Positions 53,870 through 64,000 of a stretch of DNA of 64,000 nt are shown here, one piece after another. Source of the stretch: Adenophora triphylla var. japonica (lineage: Eukaryota > Streptophyta > Magnoliopsida > Asterales > Campanulaceae). The DNA is taken from assembly GCA_022495995.1 (NCBI GenBank), contig JAFEMH010002563.1, positions 50,001 to 114,000 on the forward strand, read 5' to 3'. A program made the translations under genes and the position numbers. The notes under the pieces are model-generated. The model did not search any database. It worked only from the letters and a program-made list of their open reading frames with translations, and had not been told where the DNA came from. Numbering within the stretch: the stretch's first letter is position 1; each line of letters begins with the position of its first letter.

Positions 53870-54992
53870 TCATTTAATTTTCGGTGCATCCACCAACACC
53901 ACCACATCAATTTCCTCCAAGATAGACACCCCTTCGTGATAGGGCTTGACTCGATGCCCATTCACCTTGAATGTACTTCCGTTTTTCAAATCTTTGAGCT
54001 CGACTGCTCCATGTGGAAATACTTTCACCAATTCATAAGGGCCCGACCATTTGGAGCATAATTTGCCGGGAAAAAGTCTCAATCGAGAATTGAACAATAA
54101 GACCTTCATACCCGGACTTAAGAATTTTGGCTTCAAGTGCTGATCATGGTATCTCTTGGTTCTTTCTTTATACAGCTTGGCACTTTGGTAGCTGTCTTGC
54201 CTCAACTCCTCAATCTCATCCAAATCAAGCATCCGTTTCTCACCCGCCTTCGTCAAATCCATGTTGAGTTCCTTCACAGCCCAATATGCCTTGTGTTCCA
54301 TCTCAACCGGAAGGTGACATTCCTTGCCATACACAATTCTGTACGGACTCATCCCAATGGGAGTTTTGTAAGCAGTCCGATATGCCCATAATGCATCATT
54401 GAGCTTCAAAGCCCAATCTTTTCTGTTTGGCCGGATTTGTCTTCTCTAGAACCCCCTTGATTTGGCGGTTGCTTACTTCCACTTGCCCCGATGTTTGGGG
54501 ATGGTAGGCTGTGGCTAGCTTGTGCACAACCCCATATTTCTTTAGGACTTGGTTGAAGAGCCTGTTTGTGAAGTGAGTTCCTTGATCACTAATGATTGCA
54601 CGAGGCACCCCATACCTGCAAAAAATATTCTCACACACAAACTTTGAAACGACATTAGCATCATTAGTCCGAGTGGCAATAGCTTCCACCCATTTAGATA
54701 CATAGTCAACAGCAACCAATATATACACAAAACCATGGGATGAAGGGAAAGGGCCCATGAAATCAATGCCCCATACATCAAATATGTCAACAACTAAATT
54801 ATAATTTTGGGGCATCTCATCACGCTTACCTATCCCTCCCGTTCTTTGGCATTTATCACACTTTTTGCAAAAGTCTTGCGCATCTTTAAATATGGTGGGC
54901 CAATATAAGCCACTTTGAAGGATTTTCCTAGCGATCTTTTGACCCTTTGAAATGCCCACCACATTGTAAATCATGACAAAAGCGCAAGACAC
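53870..54992 (-). pseudogene. Integrase of 12-kb Athila, one frame break
   Basis: Two frames (54396-54992 and 53870-54409). Zinc region ([12 protein letters not shown]), core [23 protein letters not shown] and [12 protein letters not shown], so the D, D, E triad is complete. The frame breaks near 54400 ([15 protein letters not shown], with the conserved DW...[13 protein letters not shown] continuing in the other frame). The C-terminal part [20 protein letters not shown] and the end [15 protein letters not shown] are intact. The start of the zinc region (around 54950) is also shifted. Confidence 0.8.
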
Positions 54993-55022
54993 TCAATTGT
55001 TCATATTCGGGAACACATCTCC

Positions 55023-55744
55023 TCACCATCTTATCAGGACAAATTTTCCACAAGTAAGGGTCATCCCAAATGTAGTGCTTAACATCGATTTAAATTTCCT
55101 CTTTTGATCATAAGTAAAGTGAGGAGGAATCATGTCACAAGCAAGATAATTAACAAGATCCGCATACCAAGGCTCTTGAACATGTAGAGCAAGTAGTTGT
55201 TCATCCGGGAAATTTTCATTCACCGGAATCACTCCTTCATTGCTATTACGAAATGAGAAATTCTCAAGCCTTGATAGGTGATGCGCCACTACATTCTCGG
55301 ACCCCTTTTTGTCCCTTATTTCCAAATCAAATTCTTGCAACAAAAGCATCCACCTAAACGTCTAGGTTTTGCATCCTTTTTATTCAACAAATATTTTAAA
55401 GGCTGCATGATCGAGAATAGATTATTACCTTCGACCCAAGCAAATATGAACGGAACTTCTCAAGTGCAAATACAACGGCTAAAAATTCTTTTCGGTAGTG
55501 GTATAATTAAGGCATGTGCATCATTAAGAGTTCTACTTGCATAATGGATTACATGCGGTAATTTATCTATCTTTTGGCCTAAAACAGCCCCAATAGCAAA
55601 ATCGGATGCATCACACATGATCTCAAAAGGGTGAGACCAATCGGGGCTAGAAAGAATGGGAGTGCAAGTAAGTTTTTCTTTTAATAAAGTGAAAGCATCT
55701 AGACAGTCTTGGTCAAAGATGAACTCTGTATCTTTAGCTAGCAA
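55023..55744 (-). pseudogene. RNase H of 12-kb Athila, fragmented
   Basis: Frames 55460-55744 (HPFEIMCDASDFAIGAVLGQ) and 55023-55349 (LQEFDLEIRDKKGSENVVAHHLSRL). The part in between (about 55350-55460), which should carry YTTTEKE and the SDHAALKYL motif, is out of frame with small deletions. Confidence 0.75.
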
Positions 55745-55901
55745 GTTACTTAACGGCTTACAAATTTGTGAAAAATCCTTAATAAATCGCCGATAAAAAC
55801 CCGCATGGCCTAAGAAACTTGAACACCCTTAAGCGAGACCGGGAGGCGGCTTAGAAATCACATCTATCTTAGCTTTATCGACCTCAATCCCCTACTAGAC
55901 A

Positions 55902-56716
55902 CTATGTGGCCCAAGACAATCCCCGCCTAACAAGAAAGTGACACTTCTCCCGACTAAGTGTCAAATTGGTCTCATGACATCTCCTCAAGACCATAGTCAA
56001 ATTATTAAGACACCCCTCAAAGCTATCTCCAACCACGGAAAAATCATCCATAAACACCTCTACACACTTCTCTATCATATCCGAGAAGATGGAGGTCATG
56101 CACCTTTGAAAAGTAGCGGGTGCATTGCAAAGCCCAAAGGGCATCCTCCTATAGGCAAAAGTACCAAGGGGCATGTGAAAGTGGTCTTTGATTGGTCCTC
56201 GGGTGCAATTGTGATTTGATTATATCCCGAGAATCCATCAAGAAAGCAGTAATAAGCATGACCCGCCAACCTCTCTAGGATTTGGTCAATGAAAGGCAAA
56301 GGAAAGTGATCCTTTTTGGTGGCGGCATTCAGCTTTCTTAAATCTATACACATCCTATACCCGGTCACCTCTCTAGTAGGCACATCCTCATTTTTATCAT
56401 TTTTCACAACAGTAATGCCCGACCTCTTAGGAACCACTTGAACCGGGCTTACCCACTCACTGTCCGCAATTGGGAATATAATTCCCGCATCTAATAATTT
56501 CAGGACCTCTTTCCTCACTGCTTCCTCCATGTGAGGATTCAATCTCCTTTGTCTCTCCCTTGAAGGTTTAGCCCCCTCTACAAGATTAATTTTATGCATA
56601 CACATTGAGGGGCTAATACCTTTAATATCCGCCAAAGTCCACCCTATGGCCGATTTGTGCTCACAAAGCACAGCAATTAATTTGGCCTCTTGTTCTAAGG
56701 TCAAATGCTGAGGCAA
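55902..56716 (-). pseudogene. Reverse transcriptase of 12-kb Athila, frameshifted
   Basis: Frame 56096-56716 covers WTLADIKGISPSMCMHKI, WVSPVQVVPKRSGITVV, RMCIDLRKLNAATKKDHFPL and YCFLDGFSGYNQITIAPEDQ. A one-base loss near 56175 shifts to 55902-56174 with FGLCNAPATFQRCM and the catalytic FMDDFSV. Another break follows near 55900 (LSWAT). All polymerase motifs are present but in two frames. Confidence 0.8.
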
Positions 56717-57050
56717 CTATCACGGGTAAAGTCTCACCCTCCCTAGAAAAGCATATTTTAAATTAGAGGGGAGGGGTTTTAGTTCAAGAACCGGTGGAAC
56801 CACAGGCGATGGCGCATACTTCTCATTGAAGTAGCCTAGGGAGTGAGACGGGCCATTAACGAATAATGTTCCTCGGCCTTATTTTCAATAGCCATAACTT
56901 GAACCCGCATTATCCCTAGTTTTCTCACTTGCCATTCAACAACATCTCAAGTTCATCACATGCTCTATCATGCCACGAGATACTCATGCACACAATCATC
57001 TACTCTCTCCACTTGAAAGTTACAAGAATTCCCATTGTCCATTGGATTTT

Positions 57051-59222
57051 TCATAATATCATGCACGAAATTTCAATAGTTTCGTTGGCCACAGTCATGG
57101 AAAGAGTTCCATTGCCAACATTAATAATAGTGTTTGTCGTCGCCATGAATGGTCGCCCAAGTAGAATTGGGGAATCACGACGACTACACTCACTATTAGG
57201 CATCTCAAGCACAACAAAATCCACAGGTATGATCAATGAGTCCACACGAACCAAAACATCTTCCACAATCCCCAACGGTCTTTTAATAGATCGATCCGCT
57301 AGTTGAAGAGCCATGGATGTAGGTTTCAATTCGGGCAAACCCATATCAAGATACATATAATGGGGTAACAAATTAATACTAGCACCTAGGTCAACATCGC
57401 CTTCACCTTATTCGAGTTCCCCATGTTGATAGAAATTATAAAACTTAGGGGTCCTTTTGTTTGGGTGGGAGGAGGTGTTGTGCCACTGCACTAGCATTCT
57501 CTCCAAGAAAAGCTTTCTCATCCTTGCCATACTTTGGTTTCTTGGAATTAATTTCTTTGAAAAACTTGGCATAAGCCGGAATATTTTTATCACATTCAAC
57601 AAAGGGAGATTGATGTTCACTTTAGAGAACATGTCCATCAACTCCGACATTTGTTGATCCATTTTATTTCTCATAAATCTTCCAGGAAGCGGCAGTGCAG
57701 CTGGTACATATGGATTGGGGGCTGGAGAGTCAACTTTAGATTTTTCCCCCAATTCATTAGTACCTTCTTCCTCATTAACAATTTCAACAACGGGAGGGGA
57801 GTAGAAGATGAAGAAGAAATTACCTCGCTACCTACCTGTTTACCATTCTGAGTGTGGTAATGGCTTTTGCTTAGTGACCTTGACTCGGGAAGGTCACGAC
57901 TTGTGCCCTGCATTGCTTGAACGGCTTCACCATTTGCCCTATTTGGGTCTCCAATTTTTCATAGCGGCTTCATGATTCTTTCTTTGCTGTTCTTTGTTCG
58001 GCTCTCATCTCACTCTCTGCTTCCTCCCAAGGCTCCTTCCTTCTTTCAAATGGTCTGGTGGAGGTGGAGGATGGAGAGGCTTATTTTGTGGATTCGATTA
58101 CCTCCCCACGAGAAATTAGGATGATTCCTCCACCCTGGATTATAAGTGTTGCCATAGGGCATGTTACGTGGATGCCTTGGGGGTTGTCCATACATAGCAT
58201 TTACATTCGGGATCACAACCAAGCTGCACACCACTTGGACACATATTAGTAGCATGAGAATTTAAACCACAGTAAGCACATAAATCATTTAACACATTGG
58301 CACTAGAAGAGGTGCCTTGAGCGATCGACTTGTCAAACTTACTATTTAAAACGGCAATTTGCTTGGATAAATTATCGATGCAGTCAAATCCAATACCCCC
58401 TTGTTTTCCCCCTAGAACTCTTTTGTTGAGAATTAGCACTCAACATTTCAAATAAGGCCTTAGTCTCCTCGGGGTCTTAACTCCTATAGAGCCTCTGCTG
58501 CATTATCCACTACAGACGAGTGGAATCATTCAAGCCATCATAGAAAGCTTGATTCGGAGAGGGTAAAGAAAAATTATCTTTGAGGACATTGAATAAGCAT
58601 CATATTAAATCTCTCCCAAGCTTCATGGAAAGGTTCCCCCACATCTTGTGTGAAAGTCATCAATTTACGTCTAAAAGTAGGCTGCCGAGATGATGTGGGT
58701 AATACCTCTGAGAAAAATATCTTGCATCTCGGTCCATTGTCTTGATGCTTTGGGATGGAAGCATCATTAACCAAGTTTTCGCTGCCCCTTTTAAAGTGTA
58801 AGGGAAGCACTTAAGTCTAATCTGAACTTCAGTCACTCCCTCCCTTAATAGAAAGCTGGGCTACCGTCATAATGTATTCTTTCAAGAAAGTCAAGGCATC
58901 CTCGCCTGGTAGCCCCGAAAACTAGGTAACATAGCAAAATATTGACCTTTGACCTCTAAATTCTTTCTTTGCTTGGACGGCACTATGCATGAGGTAGAAG
59001 TGTCTACCCTAGGTCTCGAGGTAATCATTCATTGTTTGAGCCGGTGGTTACGCCATCTCGACTTTTTCTTCCTCTACCTCGGTGGTGGAGGGTTCAGACT
59101 CGATGTCCGAATCTGAAAAGAGAGGATTAAAGAGGGGATCGCCCTCAAATGTTTCCTCAAGTCTATTGATGTTATCGTCCAATGGAACCAATGTAGGCTT
59201 CAAAGAACGACGACCTTGCATT
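57051..59222 (-). pseudogene. Gag-protease of 12-kb Athila, heavily frameshifted
   Basis: ATG at 59222 (MQGRRSLKPTLVPLDDN), 34 bp after the primer site. At least five short frames cover gag (FTQDVGEPFHEAWERFNM), the knuckle CAYCGLNSHATNMC, NPGWRNHPNFSWGG, and protease (LADRSIKRPLGIVEDVLV, ILLGRPFMATTNTI). The active-site region around ASIN (near 57375-57405) is disrupted by a frame break. The breaks look like 1-10 bp losses. No functional product is expected. Confidence 0.75.
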
Positions 59223-59255
59223 CACTACTTAACTTACTTGTTTACTTGCAACAAG

Positions 59256-59273
59256 TCCCCGGCAACGGCGCCA
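59256..59273 (-). other. Primer binding site of 12-kb Athila, tRNA-Asp type
   Basis: Minus-strand TGGCGCCGTTGCCGGGGA, six bases from the LTR end at 59280; identical to the site of the gag-only Athila. Confidence 0.85.
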
Positions 59274-59279
59274 AAAACT

Positions 59280-60592
59280 TGATGGAGAAAAATTCCTCTA
59301 GTAATAAAAACCGAGCAAGTGTACTCACTACCGGTGTAGCAGTATGCACAAGCAGAGGTCGAACCACAGACTTGTTGGTAAACAAAATGCAGTAGAAGTA
59401 ATGAATATAGTAACCACAGATTTTTAATTTGAGAATAATAATCTAATCCTAAAACAGAAATAACAGATTAAAACTAAAGAACGCAATTCAAACAGAACGA
59501 ATTAACTCAGATAAACACGGAGATTCACGGATTGGATTCACAATTACTTTCACCCTATGCTATTTTTATTGCTGAAAACATTAATCTCAAACTATGATTC
59601 ATTCACAAAAGTAAGGATTGGGACGGTGTGGTGCCCGGATTGCAACCCTTTTAATTATTATCAAGCTGCGTTTTCTGTTACGGCCACAACAATCAAATAA
59701 TTAATCAACACAATAGAATGTTAAATCTAAACCCTTTTGCTTTCTATTATGGCCTCAATTAGGTTTAATCTTCGAACCCGTGTTCAATTGTATCAATCCC
59801 CAAATTAACGGCAGAATCAATACCCAAATAATTAAAAGATTAATGTTTCGAAGAACTAGAAAGAGATCAATTGGGAAGAATTAAATTAATAACATAAAGA
59901 TCTAGTAATCGCTACAACCAATCCGCAAATCTTAAAGAACTTAGCTACGCAAAGACATAACGAAAACAATAATGATCATAAAATAAAAGAACATCAAAAC
60001 CTGAGAGATCCGGAATTGATGAACAATAATTGTCTCCGACAACTCAAAACCTAGAACACTAATAATATCCAAGATTGTTTCTAAAAACTGCTGTTGAAGT
60101 ATATATACTTTAGGGCAAAATACAAGGGAAAAATGTGCGAAAAGTCGAGGCGCCCATCATAAGTTGCCGAAATGCAGTGCGAAAACGGGACAAGCGCGGC
60201 CGCTGCAGGTTGAGCGCGCCCGCGCACTTTGGCGATAGCCACGGCCTTCAAAACGACGTCACTTGAGCGCGGCCGCTGCAGGTTGAGCGCGCCCGCGCAA
60301 TGGCCGAGAATTGGTCTTAAAAATCTTCACTGGAGCGCGGCCGCTCTTAGGTAGAGCGCGGCCGCTCTGGTGCCTGGAACTGCATCTCGAATTATTTTCC
60401 AATTTCCTTGCTCTGCTCCGCTCCAACTTGGTTTCCTTGCCATTTTATTGACCAAAATCAACACTTAATCATCCTTTTCCCCTGTACTCATAAACACTCA
60501 ACAACAATATTAAAACAACATAAAACCCGGAATTTTGAGCCTAGAATAGGTTCGTAAACATGTAAAATGGGTGTGTAAAAACACATCCATCA
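59280..60592 (-). repeat. 5' LTR of 12-kb Athila
   Basis: 1313 bp, partner of 48377-49697. The GC-rich block (about 60193-60369) carries GCTGCAGGTTGAG in both of its first two repeats, where the left LTR has GCTCTGGGTTGAG. Followed by GGCCT (60593-60597). Confidence 0.9.
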
Positions 60593-60638
60593 GGCCTACT
60601 TGTTAATCTATGATGGACTGGCTAACATACTAGGTCAA

Positions 60639-60646
60639 TATAAATA
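60639..60646 (+). promoter_or_regulatory. TATA box of copia LTR
   Basis: TATAAATA in GGTCAATATAAATATAGGG, about 150 bp upstream of an ATG (60787) still inside the LTR. Confidence 0.55.
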
Positions 60647-60898
60647 TAGGGTTATGGTCCCCAATTGAACTACTAGGTTTTATTCTCTTGATTCCCATTG
60701 TCATCTGAATTCTAAGAACCCTAAGGATCAATTGGAAGGCAATAATCGTTCATCAAGTCTTCATCAAGTATTCTCCAAATATTGCTATGGATTCAGGTTT
60801 GTCTATCGTTCCTTAATCTTTGATAACTTGAAGCATGATTGTCCTAGAATAAATATTTCGCATCATTCTAAGGTTTATGTATAATTAATTCCATCAAG

Positions 60899-60911
60899 TG
60901 GTATCAGAGCC
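60899..60911 (+). other. Primer binding site of copia element, tRNA-iMet
   Basis: TGGTATCAGAGCC, two bases after the LTR end CCATCA (60896). Typical of plant copia elements. Confidence 0.85.
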
Positions 60912-61973
60912 ATAATCTTGCTTTGTTGTTGGGATTATTTGGATCGAATTGATTATGCTATTTATGATTTAATTTGGCTGAACAAAAATTAATTATATTG
61001 TTTCTTTCTACTTCGTGTTTTCGAGTATTGCCGGAGGGTGTTGTGGATATTCTTGAATGACTAAATATTAAATTACACCCTTAGATTCAGAAAAGAAAAC
61101 CCTAGAGTTTTTTATTTTTTTTTTCGTCTGTCTGACTGCAAAGATCATAGCTTCTGATTCAGGAATTTTTTGTTCGATCCAACCGTTGAATTTAAGAGCC
61201 TAGGTGTTGCGAACAATCCCTGAAAGTTTGAGATCGATCCAACGGTTATCAAATCGGGAAATTGAGTTTTTCTGGGGCTGGTCGGAACTGTGACGGAATT
61301 TGTGCAGATTTTGATTTTGGTTAATAATTTCTTTCCTCAATTGACTCGAAAAGAAGAAACCAAAATTTTTTCTTTTGATTTCTTGAATTTGTTTCATCTT
61401 TTCCCTTTAACGTCGAGCCAGGCCGAGGGAAGGGATTCAGAATGGCCTCATGTGTTTATGCCATATGTATTGTGTTTTGTTTTTTTGTTTTTTGGTTTGT
61501 AATAATTATGTGTTATTTGGATTAAGTAAATATTATTTATTGAAATTATTATTATGGACTTAATAATTTTAAATTTCAATAATAATGTTTAATTTATGCC
61601 CATGTTTGAAATTACTTTGGGTTCGTTTATTCGAACACATCTTGTATTTTATGTTATTAAATTTACGTAGCATGTTATCAAAGTAACCTCTCCTATGAAA
61701 ATTTTTTAATTTAAAATACATGATTATTTGAAGTTTTTTTTTAGCGTGTTTGTTCTTCATGCGGGCAATGGTCGACCCAAAGGAAGGCTATTATTTGGCA
61801 GAAATTCAAATTCGTTTGTGGAGATAAATATGTAACAGTTATTAAGTGTCCATGTGAATATTGAGTCGGTCCAAAGAAAGGCTTGGTATTTGACAGGATT
61901 TTACTGTTAATATTTGATTTCTACTTCTAGAAAATCACTTGCAAGTTAATTTTCTATCCAAAGATTAAAATTA
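60912..61973 (+). other. Copia 5' leader, probably intronic
   Basis: AT-rich, no ORF that I recognise. It lies between a donor-like site at 60797 and a strong pyrimidine-rich acceptor at 62076, so it may be spliced out of the gag transcript. Confidence 0.5.
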
Positions 61974-62882
61974 ATGTTGCGTCGATTTTCTTGTAATGGG
62001 ATGATTTTAATTTCAAACATTTATCTGCTTAAAGTTATATGTGAGCTTATTTGTTTTATTTTTGTTCTCTATTCAGTTCCTTCATCAGCTTCTAATGTAT
62101 CTGCTAACATCAACTCGATTCCCATGCTAAATGGGATGAATTTTAAGAGCTGGAAAGAAAATGTGCTGATTGTTTTGGAAGTTATGGATCTAGACCTTGC
62201 ACTCAGGGAGCCAAAACCTGCTGACCTGACTAGCACGAGTACATCTCAAGATAAGAAGGATATGAAAAAGTGGGAACGCTCAAATCGCATGTGTCTTATA
62301 ATCATGAAGAAAAGCATCCCAGAATCATTCAGAGGCGATATAGATGATGAGAAAGTTGCAATGACGTTCCTTACAGAGCTTGAAAAGCGTTTTGCTAAGA
62401 ATAAAAGGGCAGAAACAAGCACGCTTTTGCGTAATCTTATTGCCATGAGGTATAAAGGTAAAGGGAACGTGCGTGAGTACATTATGGAGATGGCCAATTT
62501 GGCATCTAAACTTAAGGCTCTGAAGTTTGAGCTGTCGGATGACATGCTTGTTCATATGGTTATGATCTCTCTTCCACCACAGTTTGGGCAATTTGAAGTA
62601 ACATTCAATTGCCAGAAGGAAAAGTGGACTCTTAATGAGTTCATTTCATTGTGTGTGCAAGAGGAATCAAGGTTAAAGTCTGAAAAGATTGAGAGTGCTC
62701 ACTTTGCGGCTTCCTCTTCGGGCTATAACAAGAAAAGGAAGGCTAAAGAAACTGCGGTCAATGAGCCAAAGAAAAAGCAATATAAAGTATCAAAGGGACA
62801 AGCTAAGAATTTAGCAACGTCAACGTCCAAGGGACAAGATAAGGATCCAGGTTGCTTTTACGTAAGGAAATGGATCATATGA
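61974..62882 (+). CDS. Copia gag (UBN2-type), C terminus frameshifted
   Basis: Capsid-like protein of a Ty1/copia element. The open frame starts at ATG 61974, but the first 34 residues are hydrophobic and probably intron-derived. The family-like part begins near 62080 (SSASNVSANINSIPMLNG). UBN2-type gag signature: MNFKSWKENVLIVLEVMDLDLAL, LIIMKKSIPESFRG, LRNLIAMRYKGKGNVREY. A Lys-rich C-terminal part follows. The zinc knuckle begins as CFYVRK and is broken; its second half (DHMKRDCPKYH) is in another frame from 62872. An alternative start is the ATG at 60787 joined by splicing (see findings). Confidence 0.75.
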   Translation: MLRRFSCNGMILISNIYLLKVICELICFIFVLYSVPSSASNVSANINSIPMLNGMNFKSWKENVLIVLEVMDLDLALREPKPADLTSTSTSQDKKDMKKWERSNRMCLIIMKKSIPESFRGDIDDEKVAMTFLTELEKRFAKNKRAETSTLLRNLIAMRYKGKGNVREYIMEMANLASKLKALKFELSDDMLVHMVMISLPPQFGQFEVTFNCQKEKWTLNEFISLCVQEESRLKSEKIESAHFAASSSGYNKKRKAKETAVNEPKKKQYKVSKGQAKNLATSTSKGQDKDPGCFYVRKWII

Positions 62883-63432
62883 AGAGAGATTGCCCTAAAT
62901 ACCACGCATGGCGTGTAAAGAAAGGTATATCTCTTGCTTTTGTTTGTTACGAGGTTAATTTGGTTTCGGTGCCTAGACATACTTGGTGGTTAGATTACGA
63001 TTCTTCTACTCACATTAGTGTGTCTATGCGGGGTTGCACTGGCTTGCCGAAAGCCAAGTGATCTTTGAAAGATTCATCTATGTGGGGAACGGCAATTCTA
63101 TTGAAGTTGAAGCAATCGAAACTTTTAGATTATTATTAAAGTCTGGATTTTATTTAGATTTGTATGAGACACATGTGGTACCGTCTTTTAGACGGAATTT
63201 GGTTTCCATTTCGGTTTTGGACAAAGAAGGATTTACTTGTTCATTTGCAAATGGTGAATGTCGTTTCTCGTATAATTCTAAGTTTATTGGATCTAGTACT
63301 TTGTCGGTTTATGATAATCTTTATATGTTGGATCTTGTTGCTTCATATCATGAAAACTGCATGTGGAAACACGTGGTACTAAACGCAAATTTACTAACAA
63401 TAATTTCATGTCATTATGGCACAAGCGATTAG
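62852..63432 (+). pseudogene. Copia protease region, active site lost
   Basis: Second half of the gag knuckle (MKRDCPKYHAWRVKKG), then the protease. The family's D-S-G-A-T site reads TWWLDYDSSTHIS, so the catalytic triplet is gone. A stop follows at 63059-63061. A second frame (63034-63432) continues with FIYVGNGNSIEVEAIETF, VPSFRRNLVSISVLDKEGF and YDNLYMLD, which leads to the GAG-pre-integrase region. That region is itself broken near 63430-63570. Confidence 0.75.
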
Positions 63433-63572
63433 GACATATATCAAAACGAGAGAATGCAAAGGCTTGTGTCGAGACGGAATTATTGAAACACTTGACAAAT
63501 CGATTATGAAATATGTGTTGAGTGTATTAAGGGAAAACAAACAGACAAAAGCAAATTAAAAGTGAGAGAGCT

Positions 63573-64000
63573 ATGAATGTTTTGGAATTAATTCATACGG
63601 ATATATGTGGACCATTTCCTACACCTTCGTGGAATGGTCAAGAATATTTCATTACATTCATAGACGATTACTCTCGTTATGGTTACCTATATTTGATCCA
63701 TGAAAAGTCACGGCATTGGATATGTTCAAAAAGTTTAAGGCCGAGGTTGAAAATCAACATGGCAAAACAATAAAGAAAGTCAAATCGACCAGTGGTGGTG
63801 AATACTATGGCGAAATGACGGATCGGGTGAACAACGTCCTGGGCCTTTTGCTAAATACCTAGAGGAGTGCGGTATCATCCCTCGGTACACCATGCCGAGC
63901 AAACCTAGCATGAATGGTGTTGCTGAAAGACGAAATCGAACTTTACGGGAAATGGTGAGAAGTATGGTTAGTCATACTACTTTACCGGACTCACTACGGA
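63573..64000 (+). pseudogene. Copia integrase core, partial, frameshifted
   Basis: NVLELIHTDICGPFPTPSWNG and FITFIDDYSRYGYLYLIHEKS carry the first catalytic Asp. Frame changes near 63710 and later follow. The second Asp site (family SDRGGEYYG) reads STSGGEYYG, so that Asp is missing. The third site (GVAERRNRT) survives in another frame near 63920-63945. It is truncated by the window end; the reverse transcriptase lies beyond. Confidence 0.75.

Larger units (their letters stand above)
48377..60592 (-). mobile_element. 12.2-kb Athila element inserted in copia LTR, with extra ORF
   Basis: Minus strand. LTRs 48377-49697 (1321 bp) and 59280-60592 (1313 bp) start TGATGGAGA and end CATCCATCA on the plus strand. 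Target duplication GGCCT at 48372-48376 and 60593-60597. The tRNA-Asp primer site lies at 59256-59273. Order on the minus strand: gag-protease, reverse transcriptase, RNase H, integrase, spacer, GC-rich promoter-like block, extra ORF, spacer, LTR. LTRs are close to identical, yet gag-pol carries many small deletions, so it was probably moved by a relative's proteins. Confidence 0.9.
48254..64000 (+). mobile_element. Ty1/copia element, 5' part, LTR split by Athila
   Basis: The LTR is estimated as 48254-48376 plus 60598-60896 (TGTCACATT...TTCCATCA, about 422 bp once the 12-kb insertion is discounted). Its left limit is inferred from the TG rule only. TATA (60639-60646) is followed by the primer site TGGTATCAGAGCC at 60899. 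Gag, broken protease and integrase follow, and the element runs past the window end before reverse transcriptase. Gene order gag-protease-integrase establishes copia. Confidence 0.8.

Overview
The window reads as a transposon-dense stretch of a flowering-plant nuclear genome, probably a eudicot and probably heterochromatin. The evidence is AT-rich intergenic DNA, plant Ty3/gypsy (Athila and Tat lineages) and Ty1/copia polyproteins, tRNA-Asp-, tRNA-Arg-like- and tRNA-iMet-type primer binding sites, a CACTA DNA transposon with GT-AG introns, and TRIM elements. I find no convincing host gene, no tRNA or rRNA gene, and nothing bacterial.

Layout, left to right. 337-4164 is a small non-autonomous LTR element on the minus strand with three LTRs and two internal regions, bounded by a 5-bp target duplication. 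4357-5222 is a TRIM-like element. 5685-6374 is an LTR fragment of a further family, cut at 6374 by a minus-strand Tat-lineage gypsy element running to 39344. The Tat element carries two later insertions. The first is 8176-15262, a plus-strand Athila derivative with only gag and protease (target duplication GAAAT). The second is 22126-32117, a minus-strand Athila with gag and pol (target duplication CCTGC), which split the Tat pol frame. The Tat right-hand LTR is cut at 39345 by a CACTA transposon (TNP2-type transposase), which loses its own 3' end near 45070. There it abuts a broken gypsy-type minus-strand ORF and, at 46431, a second copy of the LTR seen at 5685. 47827-48179 is a complete 353-bp TRIM (target duplication GACTT). 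From about 48254 a plus-strand copia element begins. Its LTR is split by a 12.2-kb minus-strand Athila at 48377-60592 (target duplication GGCCT), and its gag, protease and integrase run off the window end.

How the parts work together: each autonomous family supplies gag, protease, reverse transcriptase, RNase H and integrase from one LTR-driven transcript. Most copies here carry frameshifts, nonsense changes or deletions, and several (the 337-4164 element, the TRIMs, the gag-only Athila) would need proteins from elsewhere. Two elements also carry an extra ORF after pol: an intact antisense ORF in Tat (16605-17894) and a broken sense ORF in the 12-kb Athila (about 51309-52588).

The most interesting pattern concerns these promoters. 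In three LTR families a cluster of short CpG-rich near-palindromic motifs, different in sequence in each family, sits just upstream of the LTR TATA box. In the 12-kb Athila the same kind of cluster plus a TATA box recurs inside the element upstream of the extra ORF, which suggests a second, internal promoter.
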